Below, piece after piece: positions 53,639 through 63,419 of a stretch of DNA of 64,000 bases (positions within the stretch are counted from its first letter, which is position 1; every line of letters begins with the position of its first letter). Both the position numbers and the translations under genes were made by a program. The notes beneath the pieces were generated by a model. The model worked only from the letters and a program-made list of their open reading frames with translations, was not told the origin of the DNA and did not search any database. The DNA is from Microglena sp. YARC. Taxonomy: Eukaryota > Chlorophyta > Chlorophyceae > Chlamydomonadales > Chlamydomonadaceae. Location: assembly GCA_022414725.1 (NCBI GenBank), contig CM039467.1, positions 13,675,037-13,739,036 on the forward strand, in the 5' to 3' direction.

Positions 53639-56600
53639 GTGAGTAGCTAGATTGGGTCTGGATGCCTGATGGTTCGGAACGTAGCCCGCTGGCTGAACCA
53701 GGGACCTCTTCTGGTCTCTCTCTTACTAGCGTCAAAGAAATCAGTTGGCAATATGTCACACAGCTGAGTCTCAGATTTACAATACCCTGTTCTTTGGAGG
53801 TCGAGTGCTGGGAATCTGTAATGGGTCCACATGAGCCAGCAGGAATGCAAAATCTTGCCCTGTACGCTGGCAGGGAAATAGCTTGAATTCAAATTGCCTT
53901 GCATGCCTTTGCCTTGCCGTGCATGCTGCCTTTGTTCTTGTTCATATTGCCTCGGCACTTATGTGGAACTGGTATAACAATAGTGTTCATCATGAACTTG
54001 AACTTAAACTTGAGGCTTCAGCATTTAAAGCTGCTTGCAGTCTTCGGCAGTAACATCAACATCAACATTCGTATCAAAATGTGTACATCATGCATCTGTT
54101 GGACTTGGAATGGCTATTGCATTATGCTTCTGTTGATCATGAGCTGGAGAAGCAGCTGGTCGAAGCTGTACCTCACCACATCACCCGCATGCATGGTCTG
54201 ATGCCTATCTTGTTCACCGGGTGTGGGTATTGCACTATGCTCCTGTTCATCATGAGCAGGGGAAGCAGAAGATTGGCGTTCTGCCTTGTCACGGTACCTG
54301 CATCTTTTCTCATAGCTTTTCTTTCGGCTACGGCAAGCAGTTTCTTGGCAGCTCCCCTGGCCAACTTACCAGCCAAACCTAAAGCAACCTAGTGCACCTT
54401 GAAACTGACACAATTAGCTTTACAGCACTGCTGAAATTTTGGGGCTAAGCCAAGTGGCTGACTAAAGGAGCAGCCCAGACGCTGGGGGAAAAATTGGACA
54501 AGAAAAACTTTTATTTTTACTTTGATGTCCCTTTAATAGTTTCTTGATAGGATAAGGCGAAGAGATGATTGGTTTGAAGAGATTATTGGCTTGAAGAGGG
54601 TGGGAGCCCTCAGGGTTACCATGTCGTCCGTTTGACCGCCCCCCCAAGACGAAGCCTGACACATCAGCCAATGGTCACATAACTAGCTCGCTTCCATTGC
54701 CACCTGTCGCTCCGTTGCGTACACTCTCCGCCAATTTTTAGCGTCGCTTGCAACGCTGCATAGTTCTTATTCAAAGCTGTTTATTGATAAAATCTTTTCT
54801 CTGCATCGCTGTCAACCGCCGTGGTAGCTTTGCCCAGGTCAAGTAGCAGTCCGTTCTTTACCGCCGTAAGACGGGGCTCCCTTAATACCACGCCCCACCA
54901 GGCGTTATCATTACTTTTTTTAGGGTAGACAGGTAGGCTTACAAGCTAGATCTTCAAGGTGGCTACATTGCTCCAGGCATAAGGCTGCTCGCCGTCTCAA
55001 AAACATTCAAAGCATGGGTGTTCAATCTTGGTGGCTGCGTGTTTACCGTAATACACATTTTCTTGTCCATGCAGATATCACTATTGGCGGGGTAGCAGCT
55101 GGTAGAATTAAAATGGAGCTCTTTGCTGATGTGGCACCCAAGACAGCTGAAAACTTCCGACAGCTGTGCACAGGAGAGCACAGGTGAGGATATGCTTGTA
55201 TTATTATTCTATTCTACGTTTTGGGGGTTTGGTTTGGTTGCATGGTATATTAGCCTCCAGGCTGCCCACTGTCTGCGTGATGACGTAGTTTTTATTTTTA
55301 TCTATTCTCAGCAATGTCCTGAGAGCTGTGCACAGCAGAGCTCACGTGAGGACATGCTTTTTATTATTATTCGGTTCTACGAATCAGCATTTTGGGTTTG
55401 GTTTGGTTCCATGGTAAATTAACCTCCAGGCTGCTCACCCTCTGTGTGAGGAGATGCTTTTTATTCTGCTGTATGATTAGCAGCGTTTAGGGCAGCTCTT
55501 CCAGGTGGCTGTCCAGGCAGACCGACAGCTGTGCAAAGGAGAGCAAATATGAGGACGTATTTTTCCTTTTTATCTACGCTCAGCAATGTCCTGAGAGCTG
55601 TGCACAGGAGAGCACAGGTGACCGAAGCCAGCTAGTTAGGAGACAGTTGGCTGATGTATCAGGCTTCAATTTTTCAGTCGGTCAGACAAATGGACAGATG
55701 GGTAACCCTGGGGGCTCCCGCGTCCCATAAGGGGGGACTCCGCTGAAAAAACTGTTCAAGACATGTCTGGGTCAGAATTTTACGCAGCTCTTCAGGCTCG
55801 TTGTTCAGGGTTTAGGGTTTCCAGGCGGACTAGGCCAGCTCACATTGACGTAGTGCTCCTGCAGGCTGATGTACGTACTCAGGCTGAATACATAAATAAA
55901 TAGTATGCCTTATTACAAGGCGTGAGGTTGGGGGGGCCAGCCCGTTTGCTTGCATTAGGGCAAACCACCAATAGGGTGGTGTGTGTGGGGGGGTGGGGGG
56001 TGGGGGGCTGTCAACCCCCTGGGGTACTCAGGGTTCCAACACAGCTGTAATCATTGGCTGTGGCTGGCTCTGGGATCTGCCTAATATATTTTTGGCAGCT
56101 CTTCGGCCTGGCTCTTGGGCGAACATACAGCCACCTAGTGTGTCCGGAGGCTGATATACCCAGCTTTTTAGAAATTCCACAGATAATTTGGATTTGGGTG
56201 CCATAGTCCATGGTTCGTTCCTCCACTTTTTCTGGCCAAATTTCCAACAAATCTTATAATTCTCTGAATTCTCGATTCTCGATTCTCTGGCCAAAATGTC
56301 AGAATTCTCAGACCAAATTCCAAAGTGCGAGGTCTTAACTACGAAATACAGAGTTTTGTATAATACATGTGAACACATGTGAAATACGTGAGTGTTTTGA
56401 GAACCCAGATCCAAATCATCTGCTGAATGGCTATAAAACTCTGCTACAATATTTGGATGCAGCTGTTGTAAGCGAAAACTGGATGAACCCGACTTCCGCC
56501 TGCATGACAACACATTTTTGGCGGACACCCCCCCTTCTAGGGGGCGGGAGCCCCCAGGTTCACCCTGTTGTCTGTTTGTTTGCTTGTACTTTTAGGTGGA

Positions 56601-58658
56601 GCCCCCCCTTCTGGGGGGCGGGAGGCCCCAGGTTCACCCTGTTGTCTGTTTGGTTGTTTGGTTGTACGACTGTCGTGCGACCGAGACGAAGCCTGACACA
56701 TCAGCCAACGGTCTTGAACTAACTGGCTTCAGTCCGCTCGATTCCGTTGCCAATACTCCGCCAATTTTCCGTCTCGCTTGCGACGCTGCCTAGGACTTGT
56801 CCACCCAGGCAATATTGGTTACACCAACACCAGAAGTAACTCCACTTGCCCTAACACCAGCACCACCTGAAGTAAAATAATAACTACAGAGACCAGACTT
56901 TGCCATACCTGACACCACATTTTCCTCCCAGACGATGTTTGTTACAGCGGCTGGCCCTGTGGCCCAGGGATCTGCTTAATAGATGCCAATGTCTAATGGA
57001 TGACACATTTTCCACCCATGTGATATTGGTTACAACAGCACCAGAATTACCTCCACTTACACTAACACCACCTGTAGTACAATAATAAGTACAGAAACCA
57101 GACTTTCCCCTACCTGACAACACATTTCCTCCCGTGCAATATTGGTTACACCAACAACAGATGTACCTCCACCTCGACTAACACCAGCACCACGTGTAGT
57201 ACAATTATAAGTACAGAAACCAGACTTTCCCCTACCTGACAACACATTTCCTCCCGTGCAATATTGGTTACACCAACAACAGAAGTACCTCCACCTTGAC
57301 TAACACCAGCACCACCTGTAGTACAATTATAAGTACAGAAACCAGACTTCCCCATCCCTGACAACACATTTCCCACCCATGCGATGTTGGTCACACCAAC
57401 AACAGAAGTACCTCCACCTCCACTAACACCAGCTCCACCTGTAGTACAATAATAAGTACAGAAACCAGACTTCCCCATCCCTGACAACACATTTCCTCCC
57501 GTGCGATGTTGGTCACACCAACAACAGAAGTACCTCCACCTCCACTAACACCAGCACCACCTGTAGTACAATTATAAGTACAGAAACCAGACTTCCCCAT
57601 TCCTGACAACACATTTCCTCCCGTGCGATGTTGGTTACACCAACAACAGAAGTACCTCCACTAACACCAGCACGACCTGTAGTACAATAATAACTGCAGG
57701 AACCAGACTTCCCCCTACCCAACAACACGTTTTCCACCCAGACGACATTGGTTACAGCAGCTGGCTCAGGGATCTGCGTAATATATCCTGCCCATGCATT
57801 ACTTTACCACCCCCATGTGATCCACACACCATCAGGGTACAACATTTTGCCATTTTGGGTGACGTGATGGGGGTCTTAGCCTTTTCCTTTGCCTTCGTCT
57901 TTGCCTTTGCCAAGTTCCATGCTGGCAGCGCCTGGCACGCAACTTTGGGTCTACAGACGTTGCTTTTTTATAATTATGTGGCTCACATAGATGGTCTTCA
58001 AAAGCTTACGCAAAAACATACGTTTTGTAGTACCCTGCATACCATGCACTTGACTGATTGTATGCATTGCTGCTATGTCATGTAATGTATGTATGTTACA
58101 GTCCAGGGGTAGGCCAAATAGGCTAAAGGGACTTGCCCAACCGTATAGGAAGGGCTTAAAAAGAAAAAGCACTGATGAACTAAACTGTTGATGGGCTACA
58201 AAAGCTTTTGTGCTATCACGTTAAAACGTACGTTTTGTAGTACCCTGCATACCATGCACTTGTCTCATGGTGAGCCTTGCTGCTATACCAACCCCATACG
58301 GTCCACACGCTCTGCGCTTAACTGACGATGTGCCTGCCCCCTACGGTCCACAAGTATATATGTATGTATGTACGTATGTATGTTACAGTCCAGGCCAAAT
58401 AGGCTAATGGGACTATTTCACCCCCCCCCCCCCCCACACACACACACAATATGCGCTTAACTGACCATGTGCCCCCGCCCCCTGTGCCCTTCAGACGAAA
58501 CGGTTTACCGGTTGGATACAAGGCATGCCCCGTCCATAGAGTAATCAAGGTGCGCTGCTCGGGTGCAAAACTGCCAGGAGGGAGGGGGGGGGGGGGGGGG
58601 GGGGCAAAAAAGAAGATGGTGGTGGTGGTAGTAGGGTGGTGGTGCTGGTGGTAAGGGG

Positions 58659-58690
<32 letters not shown>

Positions 58691-61600
58691 GGGGGGGGGG
58701 GGGTAGTTCAGGTGGTGGTGTGTGTGGATACAAGGCATGCCCTGTCCATAGAGCAATCAAGGTGCGCTGCTCCGGTGCAAAACTACGAAGGGTGGTGGTG
58801 GTAGGGGGTGGTGTGGGGGGAGGGTGGTGGTGGTGGTGTGGGGGTATATTGCCGGGTGGGGTGGTGGGGGTGGTTGCGGTGAAAAAGTAGATGGTGGTGG
58901 TGGTAGGAGGGGGGGGGGGGGGGGGGGGGTCGAACGTTGCCGGTTGTGGTTGTCGTTGCGGTGAAATAGAAGATGGTGATGGTGATGATGAAATCTGGTT
59001 TATAGTATGCTCTAGGTTGGCAAGATATTCGTGCTTTGCTCCCATGTGCTGAAATGGTATGTTTTACCTTGGCATATTATTAGGGAACGGCAATAAAATA
59101 TCATATGATATCATATAATGCTGGCAGTCTGACTTGGCTAAAGTTGCCATGTATATATAATAGCATATGATGCAACGTGTGATATCATATGATATTATAC
59201 TCGCCTTTGGTCAACATCATATGATATGCCGGTCCCTACATATTATGCAGCTACACATTTGGCAACTATGATTGATTTCACTGCTTTTTTTTTTTTTTCA
59301 AAATACTGTTTTTTATTGCTTGATGACATGTTGATGTACCAAAAAATTTGAATAGAAGACAAAAATGTAATGACTGCTTAAGTAGCTGCTGCTTACACTG
59401 CAACAGATACTTAATATAACTGATAAATAATATAGTATACAAGACACTGCTTTTGTAGCACTTATACATTGTATTGCAAGCAAATTTCTGGATAGGTACA
59501 ATAATTTTATGACTGCTGAAGTAGCTGCTGCTAACACTGCCACAAAAACTACAAAGAAGCAGGGTAGAACTGAGAAAAATGTTTTATACACAATACTGCT
59601 TTTAGCACTAACAATGTTGACGTAAACAAAATGCTGTTTTTATAGCACTAAAATAAGCAAAATTATGAAGAGTTACAAACATTTAATGACTGCTGAAGTA
59701 GCTGCTGCTAACACTGCCAGAAATACTAAATGTACCCAGGGTATAAATAATAGCGTACACAAATTACTGCTTTTGCAGCATTAATAAATTGTATTGCAAG
59801 CAAAGTTCTGAATAGTACTACCAAGTATTATTGTAATGGCCGCTGAAGTAGCTGAAAACTTTGCCATGAATGCCAACCAGCTATATGAACACCTACCCCA
59901 CCCTGCCTACCTACCTACCTCACCCTACCTACCTGCCTACCTACATCATCCTACCTACCCCACCCTGCCTACCTACCTCACCCTACCTACCTGCCTACCT
60001 ACCTACTTCATCCTACCTACCCCACCCTGCCTACCTACCTACCTCACCCTACCTACCTGCCTACCTACCTACATCATCCTACCTACCCCAACCTGCCTGT
60101 CTGCCTGCCTACCTACCTACATCACCCTACATATCCCAACCTGCCTGTCTACATGCCTACCTACCAACATCACCCTGCCTACCCCAACCTGTCTGTCTGT
60201 CTGTCTACCTACCTACCTACCTACCGACCCACCCCTACCTACCTGCCTGCCTACCAACCTTCTAACACCCACCTACCCCTACCTACCTACCCCTACCTAC
60301 TTACCTACCTACCTTCTAACACCTACCTACCTACTTACCTACCTACCTTCTAACACCTACCCACCCCTGCCTACTTACATACTTACCCCTATCTGCCTAC
60401 CTATCTACCTACTTACCTATCTACCTACCTACCTTGGAACACTAACCTGCCTGCCAACCTTGGAACACCTACCTACCTATCTTCTAACACCTACCTGCCT
60501 GCCTACCAAACTTGCAACACCTACCTACCCCTACCTACCTACCTACCGACCTACCTTCTAACACCTACCTTCCTGCATACCAACCTTGCAACACCTACCT
60601 ACCCCTACATACCTACCAATCTGCCTACCAACCTTGGAACACGTACCTACCTATCTACCTACCTACCTACCTACCTTCTAACACCTACCTTCCTGCCTAC
60701 CAACCTTGGAACACCTACCTACCTACCTACCCCTACATACCTACCTATCTGCCTACCAACCTTGGAGCACCTACCTAAACCTACATACCTACCTACCTGC
60801 CTACCAACCTTGGAGCACCTACCTACCCCTACATACATACGTACCTGCCTACCAACCTTGGAACACCAACCTACCCAACCTGCAGGACTTCATGATACAA
60901 GGGGGAGATTTCATTAAGGTAAGGTTTCACTTGTGTATTACCTCCTGTCAGCTGTTTTGGTGGAGCCCCCCCTTCTGGGCGGCGAGAACCCCTATAGTCA
61001 CCGCGTTTGACCACAAGAGACACAAGACTTGTCCCTAACTGTCTCGTAAACACTGGCTTGGTCCGCTGCACTCTACTCCGTTGCCACCTGTCGCTTTGAT
61101 AGCCAACACTCACCGCCAATTGTACTCCTTACAGCCAGGTGTTTCCGCTGCACTCCCTCATAAGTAAACAAATAGTATGCCTTATTACGAGGCGTGAGGT
61201 TGAGGGGGGCAGCCCGTTCAAGAATAACATCTGTTCAAAATTAAAACGAAACGGAGAAGGTACGGCCGAAACGGGTGGAGTACCGGACCCCATCAGCCGT
61301 ACATTCAGTACCCTTTGCATTGACCCCGGTACCCGCACTCTTCTCCCTTCATCTTCTTTCTGCACCTCCCTTCATATTTATTTATAACCTCCCTCCAGCT
61401 GTGTTTATTACGTCCCAGCTTTTTATTTATATTATTCATGTTGTATTGTTATTTTTTATTGCCTCCCTTCAGCTTTGTTTATTACCTCCCATAGCCTCCC
61501 AGCTATTTTGTATTAATTATTATTGTTTATGTTTATTATTATTGTCTATTAACTCCCTTCAGCTGTATGCCTTGCCTCGCTCTGCCTTTGCTGTCTGCGC

Positions 61601-62986
61601 CCCCCCACCACACACACACACACACATGCAAGTGCCTACCTCTGCCCCCCCCCCCCCCCCCCCCCCTCCTCCTCCTCCTCCCCCTGCCACCCACTTGCCA
61701 CGAGCTTGTCTGATAGTCAAACTGTGTGTTCATGTCCATGCATGCAGGGGGATGGGACAGGTGCTATGAGCATCTACGGCAGTCGCTTTGCAGATGAAAA
61801 TTTCATCGGAAGGCATACTGGAGCTGGTTTGCTATCAAGCGCCAACAGCGGTCCTAACAGTAACGGTTGCCAGGTCAGTTAACTAGCGTGTAAGATTCAT
61901 AAATAGTACGTATTATTATAAGGCGTGAGGTTGAGGGGGCCAGCCCGTTTGCTTGCACTGGGGCCAACAATCTCTAGCTTGTTTATTTGTGTATTTTCCT
62001 TCTTTTCTTTATGTCGATTTATTTTTTGTTTCATTTTTTCTTATTTGTCCATCTTTCCATTTATCCATCCATTCACTCATTCATTCATTCATAACTCACT
62101 CATTCATTCATAACTCACTCATTCATTCATAACTCACTCATTCATTCATAACTCATTCATTCATAACTCACTCATTCATTCATAACTCACTCATTCATTC
62201 ATAACTCACTCATTCATTCATAACTCACTCATTCATTCATAACTCACTCATTCATTCATAACTCACTCATTCATTCATAACTCACTCATTCATTCATAAC
62301 TCACTCATGCATTCATAACTCACTCATGCATTCATAACTCACTCATTCATTCATAACTCACTCATTCATTCATAACTCACTCATGCATTCATAACTCACT
62401 CATGCATTCATAACTCACTCATGTATTAATTTGTTTATTAAGCACTTCTTCCTCACAAGCATACGACACCCCTATGCATGGCGCAGTTCTTCCTCACTTT
62501 GGTCCATACATTTATTCGTGCACTCATGTATTCATTCATTATTTAATAAAGCACCTCTTCATCACAAGTATACGATACCCCCATGCCTTACAAATTTCTT
62601 CCTCACTTATGTCCATTCATTCATTCATTCATTCATTCATTCATTCTTTCATATTCATTTGTATGTGATGCATTACCTTCTCACCAGCATCCGACACCCC
62701 TGTGCGCCTTGCACATTTCTTCCTTACATGCGTCCATGCAAATATTCATCCATGAATTCATGTGTTTGCCGTGAACTTCTTCCTCACCAGCATCCACCAT
62801 CCCATGTGCCTTGCGCAGTTCTTCCTCACGTGCGCAAAAACAGAATGGCTGGACAACAAGCACGTAGTGTTTGGCAGGGTCTTGGGGGAGGGGATGCTGG
62901 TGTTGCGAAAGATGGAAAACGTGCAGACAGGGAAGAACAACAAGCCTGTCATGCCTGTCGTCATTTCGGAGTGCGGAGAAATGTAG
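53575..62986 (+). CDS. CYP22: Cyclophilin CYP22/PPIH, six exons, 184 residues
   Basis: Peptidyl-prolyl cis-trans isomerase of the U4/U6-snRNP-associated cyclophilin H family. Exons: 53,575-53,638; 55,075-55,183; 58,495-58,549; 60,886-60,918; 61,748-61,873; 62,819-62,986. All introns are GT-AG and the spliced length is 555 nt. The N-terminus [15 protein letters not shown] is the plant CYP22 form. By alignment to cyclophilin A, active-site residues are present: H72/R73, F78, M79, Q81, A119/N120, Q129, F131, W139, L140, H144. The usual aromatic before HR is V71. The C-terminus VVISECGEM is typical. Human PPIH is 177 residues. Introns hold many repeats, and exon edges have partial extra copies. 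Confidence 0.95.
53639..55074 (+). other. CYP22 intron 1 with dispersed repeat DR3
   Basis: Contains a duplicated TATTGCAxTATGCTxCTGTT stretch (about 54,115 and 54,230). It also holds one DR3 copy (54,595-54,770: GAAGCCTGACACATCAGCCA, CGTTGC, CGCCAATTTTxxGCGTCGCTTG). Other DR3 copies are at 56,600-56,790 and 60,955-61,135. No gene. Confidence 0.6.
55075..55183 (+). CDS. CYP22: CYP22 exon 2
   Basis: Acceptor CCATGCAG, donor ACAG|GTGAGG. Codes residues 22-57 (DITIGG...[18 protein letters not shown]...CTGEH) and two bases of Arg58. This is the N-terminal beta strands and the [13 protein letters not shown] block of all cyclophilins. Confidence 0.96.
55312..55345 (+). pseudogene. 34-nt partial copy of the exon 2 end, with its own acceptor and donor
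   Basis: TTCTCAG|CAATGTCCTGAGAGCTGTGC...CTCAC|GTGAGG. The middle matches CGACAGCTGTGCACAGGAGA of exon 2. Both splice signals are present. Inclusion would add 34 nt and shift the frame. Confidence 0.7.
55520..55617 (+). pseudogene. Two further partial copies of the exon 2 end
   Basis: CCGACAGCTGTGCAAAGGAG at 55,521 (donor destroyed: AAATATGAGG). A second 34-nt unit at 55,584-55,617 has acceptor GCTCAG and donor ACAG|GTGACC. In between, TTTTTATCTACGCTCAGC matches the stretch before 55,312, so a larger unit of about 270 bp was duplicated. Confidence 0.7.
55888..55975 (+). repeat. DR2 copy in CYP22 intron 2
   Basis: CTTATTACAAGGCGTGAGGT and CAGCCCGTTTGCTTGCATTA. 55,980-56,510 has no gene; 56,225-56,320 shows ATTCTCGATTCTCxGG short repeats. 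Confidence 0.75.
56517..56790 (+). repeat. Duplicated GGGGCGGGAGxCCCCAGGTT motif plus DR3 copy
   Basis: CCCCCCTTCTxGGGGGCGGGAG, CCCCAGGTTCACCCTGTTGT, CTGTTTG occurs twice (56,526 and 56,604). The second continues into DR3 (GAAGCCTGACACATCAGCCA). Confidence 0.8.
56805..57765 (+). repeat. 120-bp tandem repeat, about 9 units, in CYP22 intron 2
   Basis: TTGGTTACACCAACAACAGA, AGTACCTCCACC, GTAGTACAATxATAAGTACA, GAAACCAGACTTCCCC recur every 117-122 bp. Open frames on the reverse strand ([19 protein letters not shown]) repeat with the array and are not supported as genes. Confidence 0.93.
57830..58050 (+). repeat. Dispersed repeat DR4, + copy
   Basis: Includes a 26-bp segment (57,842-57,867) that is the exact reverse complement of 63,829-63,854, with weaker similarity on both sides (CAAGTTCCATGCTGGCAG; AAAGCTTACGCAAAAACATA; CGTTTTGTAGTACC). 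A partial third copy is at 58,200-58,260. Confidence 0.75.
58098..58415 (+). repeat. DR1 copies in CYP22 intron 2
   Basis: GTTACAGTCCAGGGGTAGGC at 58,098 and a short GTTACAGTCCAGGCCAAATA at 58,383. Both follow GTATGTATGT runs. Confidence 0.8.
58495..58549 (+). CDS. CYP22: CYP22 exon 3
   Basis: Acceptor CCCTTCAG, donor CAAG|GTGCGC. Codes the end of Arg58, then [18 protein letters not shown]. It contains the catalytic HR pair. GYKxC..HRVIK is the plant CYP22 form; position 71 is Val where cyclophilins have an aromatic. The non-consensus donor GTGCGC may be weak. Confidence 0.93.
58579..58702 (+). repeat. Poly-G, GGT and GT simple repeats
   Basis: G-runs at 58,583-58,604 and 58,690-58,703 and a GTGTGTGTGTGTGTGTGTGT tract. 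A longer G-run lies at 58,910-58,929. Homopolymer lengths are unreliable. Confidence 0.95.
58724..58789 (+). pseudogene. Partial second copy of CYP22 exon 3
   Basis: GGATACAAGGCATGCCCTGT...AATCAAG|GTGCGCTGCTCCGGTGC repeats the last 37 bases of exon 3, its donor and about 28 intron bases, about 212 bp downstream. It differs by two substitutions (one silent, one V-to-A in HRVIK). The upstream flank is G-rich, with no pyrimidine tract or AG, so it is not spliced in by itself. Confidence 0.9.
59098..59232. repeat. Cluster of ATATCATATGATAT palindromes
   Basis: AATATCATATGATATCATAT, GATATCATATGATATTATAC and CATCATATGATATG within 135 bp. No gene. Confidence 0.85.
59365..59865 (+). repeat. About 150-bp tandem repeat, 4 units, in CYP22 intron 3
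   Basis: ATGACTGCTGAAGTAGCTGC and TGCTAACACTGCCA recur at 59,371, 59,508, 59,686 and, diverged, 59,836. The last reads GCTGAAGTAGCTGAAAACTT, sharing AGCTGAAAACTT with exon 2; this may be chance. Confidence 0.75.
59880..60880 (+). repeat. (CTAC)n higher-order array in CYP22 intron 3
   Basis: CTACCTACCTACC interspersed with CACCCTGCCTACC, CTTCTAACACC and CCTTGGAACACC blocks. Gives long YLPTYLP frames without meaning. It ends 6 bases before exon 4, so it supplies that exon's polypyrimidine tract. Confidence 0.95.
60886..60918 (+). CDS. CYP22: CYP22 exon 4 (33 nt)
   Basis: Acceptor ACCTGCAG, donor TAAG|GTAAGG. Codes [11 protein letters not shown] with active-site F78, M79 and Q81. Phase 0 at both ends. 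Confidence 0.96.
60955..61222 (+). repeat. DR3 and DR2 copies in CYP22 intron 4
   Basis: DR3: GTGGAGCCCCCCCTTCTGGG to CACCGCCAATTGTACTCC (60,961-61,130). DR2: CTTATTACGAGGCGTGAGGT (61,182-61,222). The rest of the intron is T-rich with CTCCCTTCAGCT repeats (61,390-61,570) and a C-run (61,649-61,672). Confidence 0.75.
61748..61873 (+). CDS. CYP22: CYP22 exon 5
   Basis: Acceptor CATGCAG, donor CCAG|GTCAGT. Forty-two codons, [11 protein letters not shown]...FADENF...GLLSSANSG...NGCQ. Carries A119, N120 and Q129 of the active site. Confidence 0.96.
61893..61975 (+). repeat. DR2 copy in CYP22 intron 5
   Basis: ATTATAAGGCGTGAGGTTGA and CAGCCCGTTTGCTTGCACTG. Confidence 0.8.
62087..62430 (+). repeat. 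19-bp tandem repeat, about 18 units
   Basis: CATTCATTCATAACTCACT repeated, with a CATGCATTC variant toward the end. Confidence 0.95.
62440..62740 (+). pseudogene. Three partial copies of the CYP22 exon 6 5' edge
   Basis: The region before exon 6 (ACTTCTTCCTCACCAGCATC, CCATGTGCCTTGCGCAG|TTCTTCCTCAC) recurs upstream with exon starts at about 62,487, 62,596 and 62,709, roughly every 105-115 bp. The first keeps an intact GCGCAG acceptor and would give FFLT in frame, then a stop about 16 codons later. The other two have lost the AG. Confidence 0.85.
62819..62986 (+). CDS. CYP22: CYP22 exon 6 and stop
   Basis: Acceptor TTGCGCAG. Fifty-five codons plus [22 protein letters not shown], ending [10 protein letters not shown]. 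It carries F131, W139, L140 and H144. KTEWLDxKHVVFG is diagnostic of cyclophilins. Confidence 0.97.
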   Translation, partial: FFLTCAKTEWLDNKHVVFGRVLGEGMLVLRKMENVQTGKNNKPVMPVVISECGEM

Positions 62987-62991
62987 TGTTC

Positions 62992-63086
62992 TAGTTAATT
63001 ACCTAACAACTTAGTTAGCTCCATGTCCTCCTCCACTCCCAAGGGACGCCTAGATGGAGCTAACAAAGTTGCTAGGTTATTAACTA
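62992..63086 (+). other. 33-bp imperfect hairpin just after the CYP22 stop
   Basis: Arms 62,992-63,024 and 63,054-63,086 (TAGTTAATTACCTAACAACT versus its near reverse complement) match at about 30 of 33 positions, with a 29-nt loop. It would sit in the 3' UTR, 5 nt after TAG. It could be a small foldback element or an RNA processing structure. Confidence 0.8.
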
Positions 63087-63146
63087 TTACATGTACCACG
63101 CTGGTGTATGATACTGTTGCTTTGGGTGGTAAGAGAAAGGGCATTC

Positions 63147-63419
63147 GGGAAGAACAATGAGCCTGTCATGCGCGTTGTCATCTCGGAATGCGGGGAGATG
63201 TAGCATGATGAATGTGTGTATGGTGACGTCCTTTGGGAGATAGTGAAGGGCATACAGGGAAGGACAACAAGCCTGTATCGCCCATTGTCATCTCGGAGTG
63301 CGGAGAGGTGTAGCATGATGGTGTATGGTGATGGTGCTTTTGGAGATAGAGAAGGGCGTACAGGGAAAGACAACACGCCTGTATCGCCCAATGTTATCTC
63401 GGAGTGCGGAGAGATGTAG
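63147..63419 (+). pseudogene. Three tandem degenerate copies of the CYP22 C-terminal coding end
   Basis: Ends at TAG 63,201-63,203, 63,311-63,313 and 63,417-63,419, with unit length about 106-110 bp. They code [36 protein letters not shown] and [18 protein letters not shown], against [18 protein letters not shown] in the real exon. The spacers share GTGTATGGTGATG..TTTGGAGATAG. No acceptor is seen before them. Confidence 0.92.

Noticed and set aside
53899..54392. Open frames in CYP22 intron 1
   Set aside because: Intronic by the exon 1-exon 2 splice, with a local duplication and no domain.
59836..59870. A copy of exon 2 (AEVAENF resembles APKTAENF)
   Set aside because: Only 12 identical bases; the unit belongs to a tandem repeat whose other copies lack the similarity.
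59836..60778. 241-codon YLPTYLP-rich frame
   Set aside because: Product of the (CTAC)n repeat inside CYP22 intron 3.
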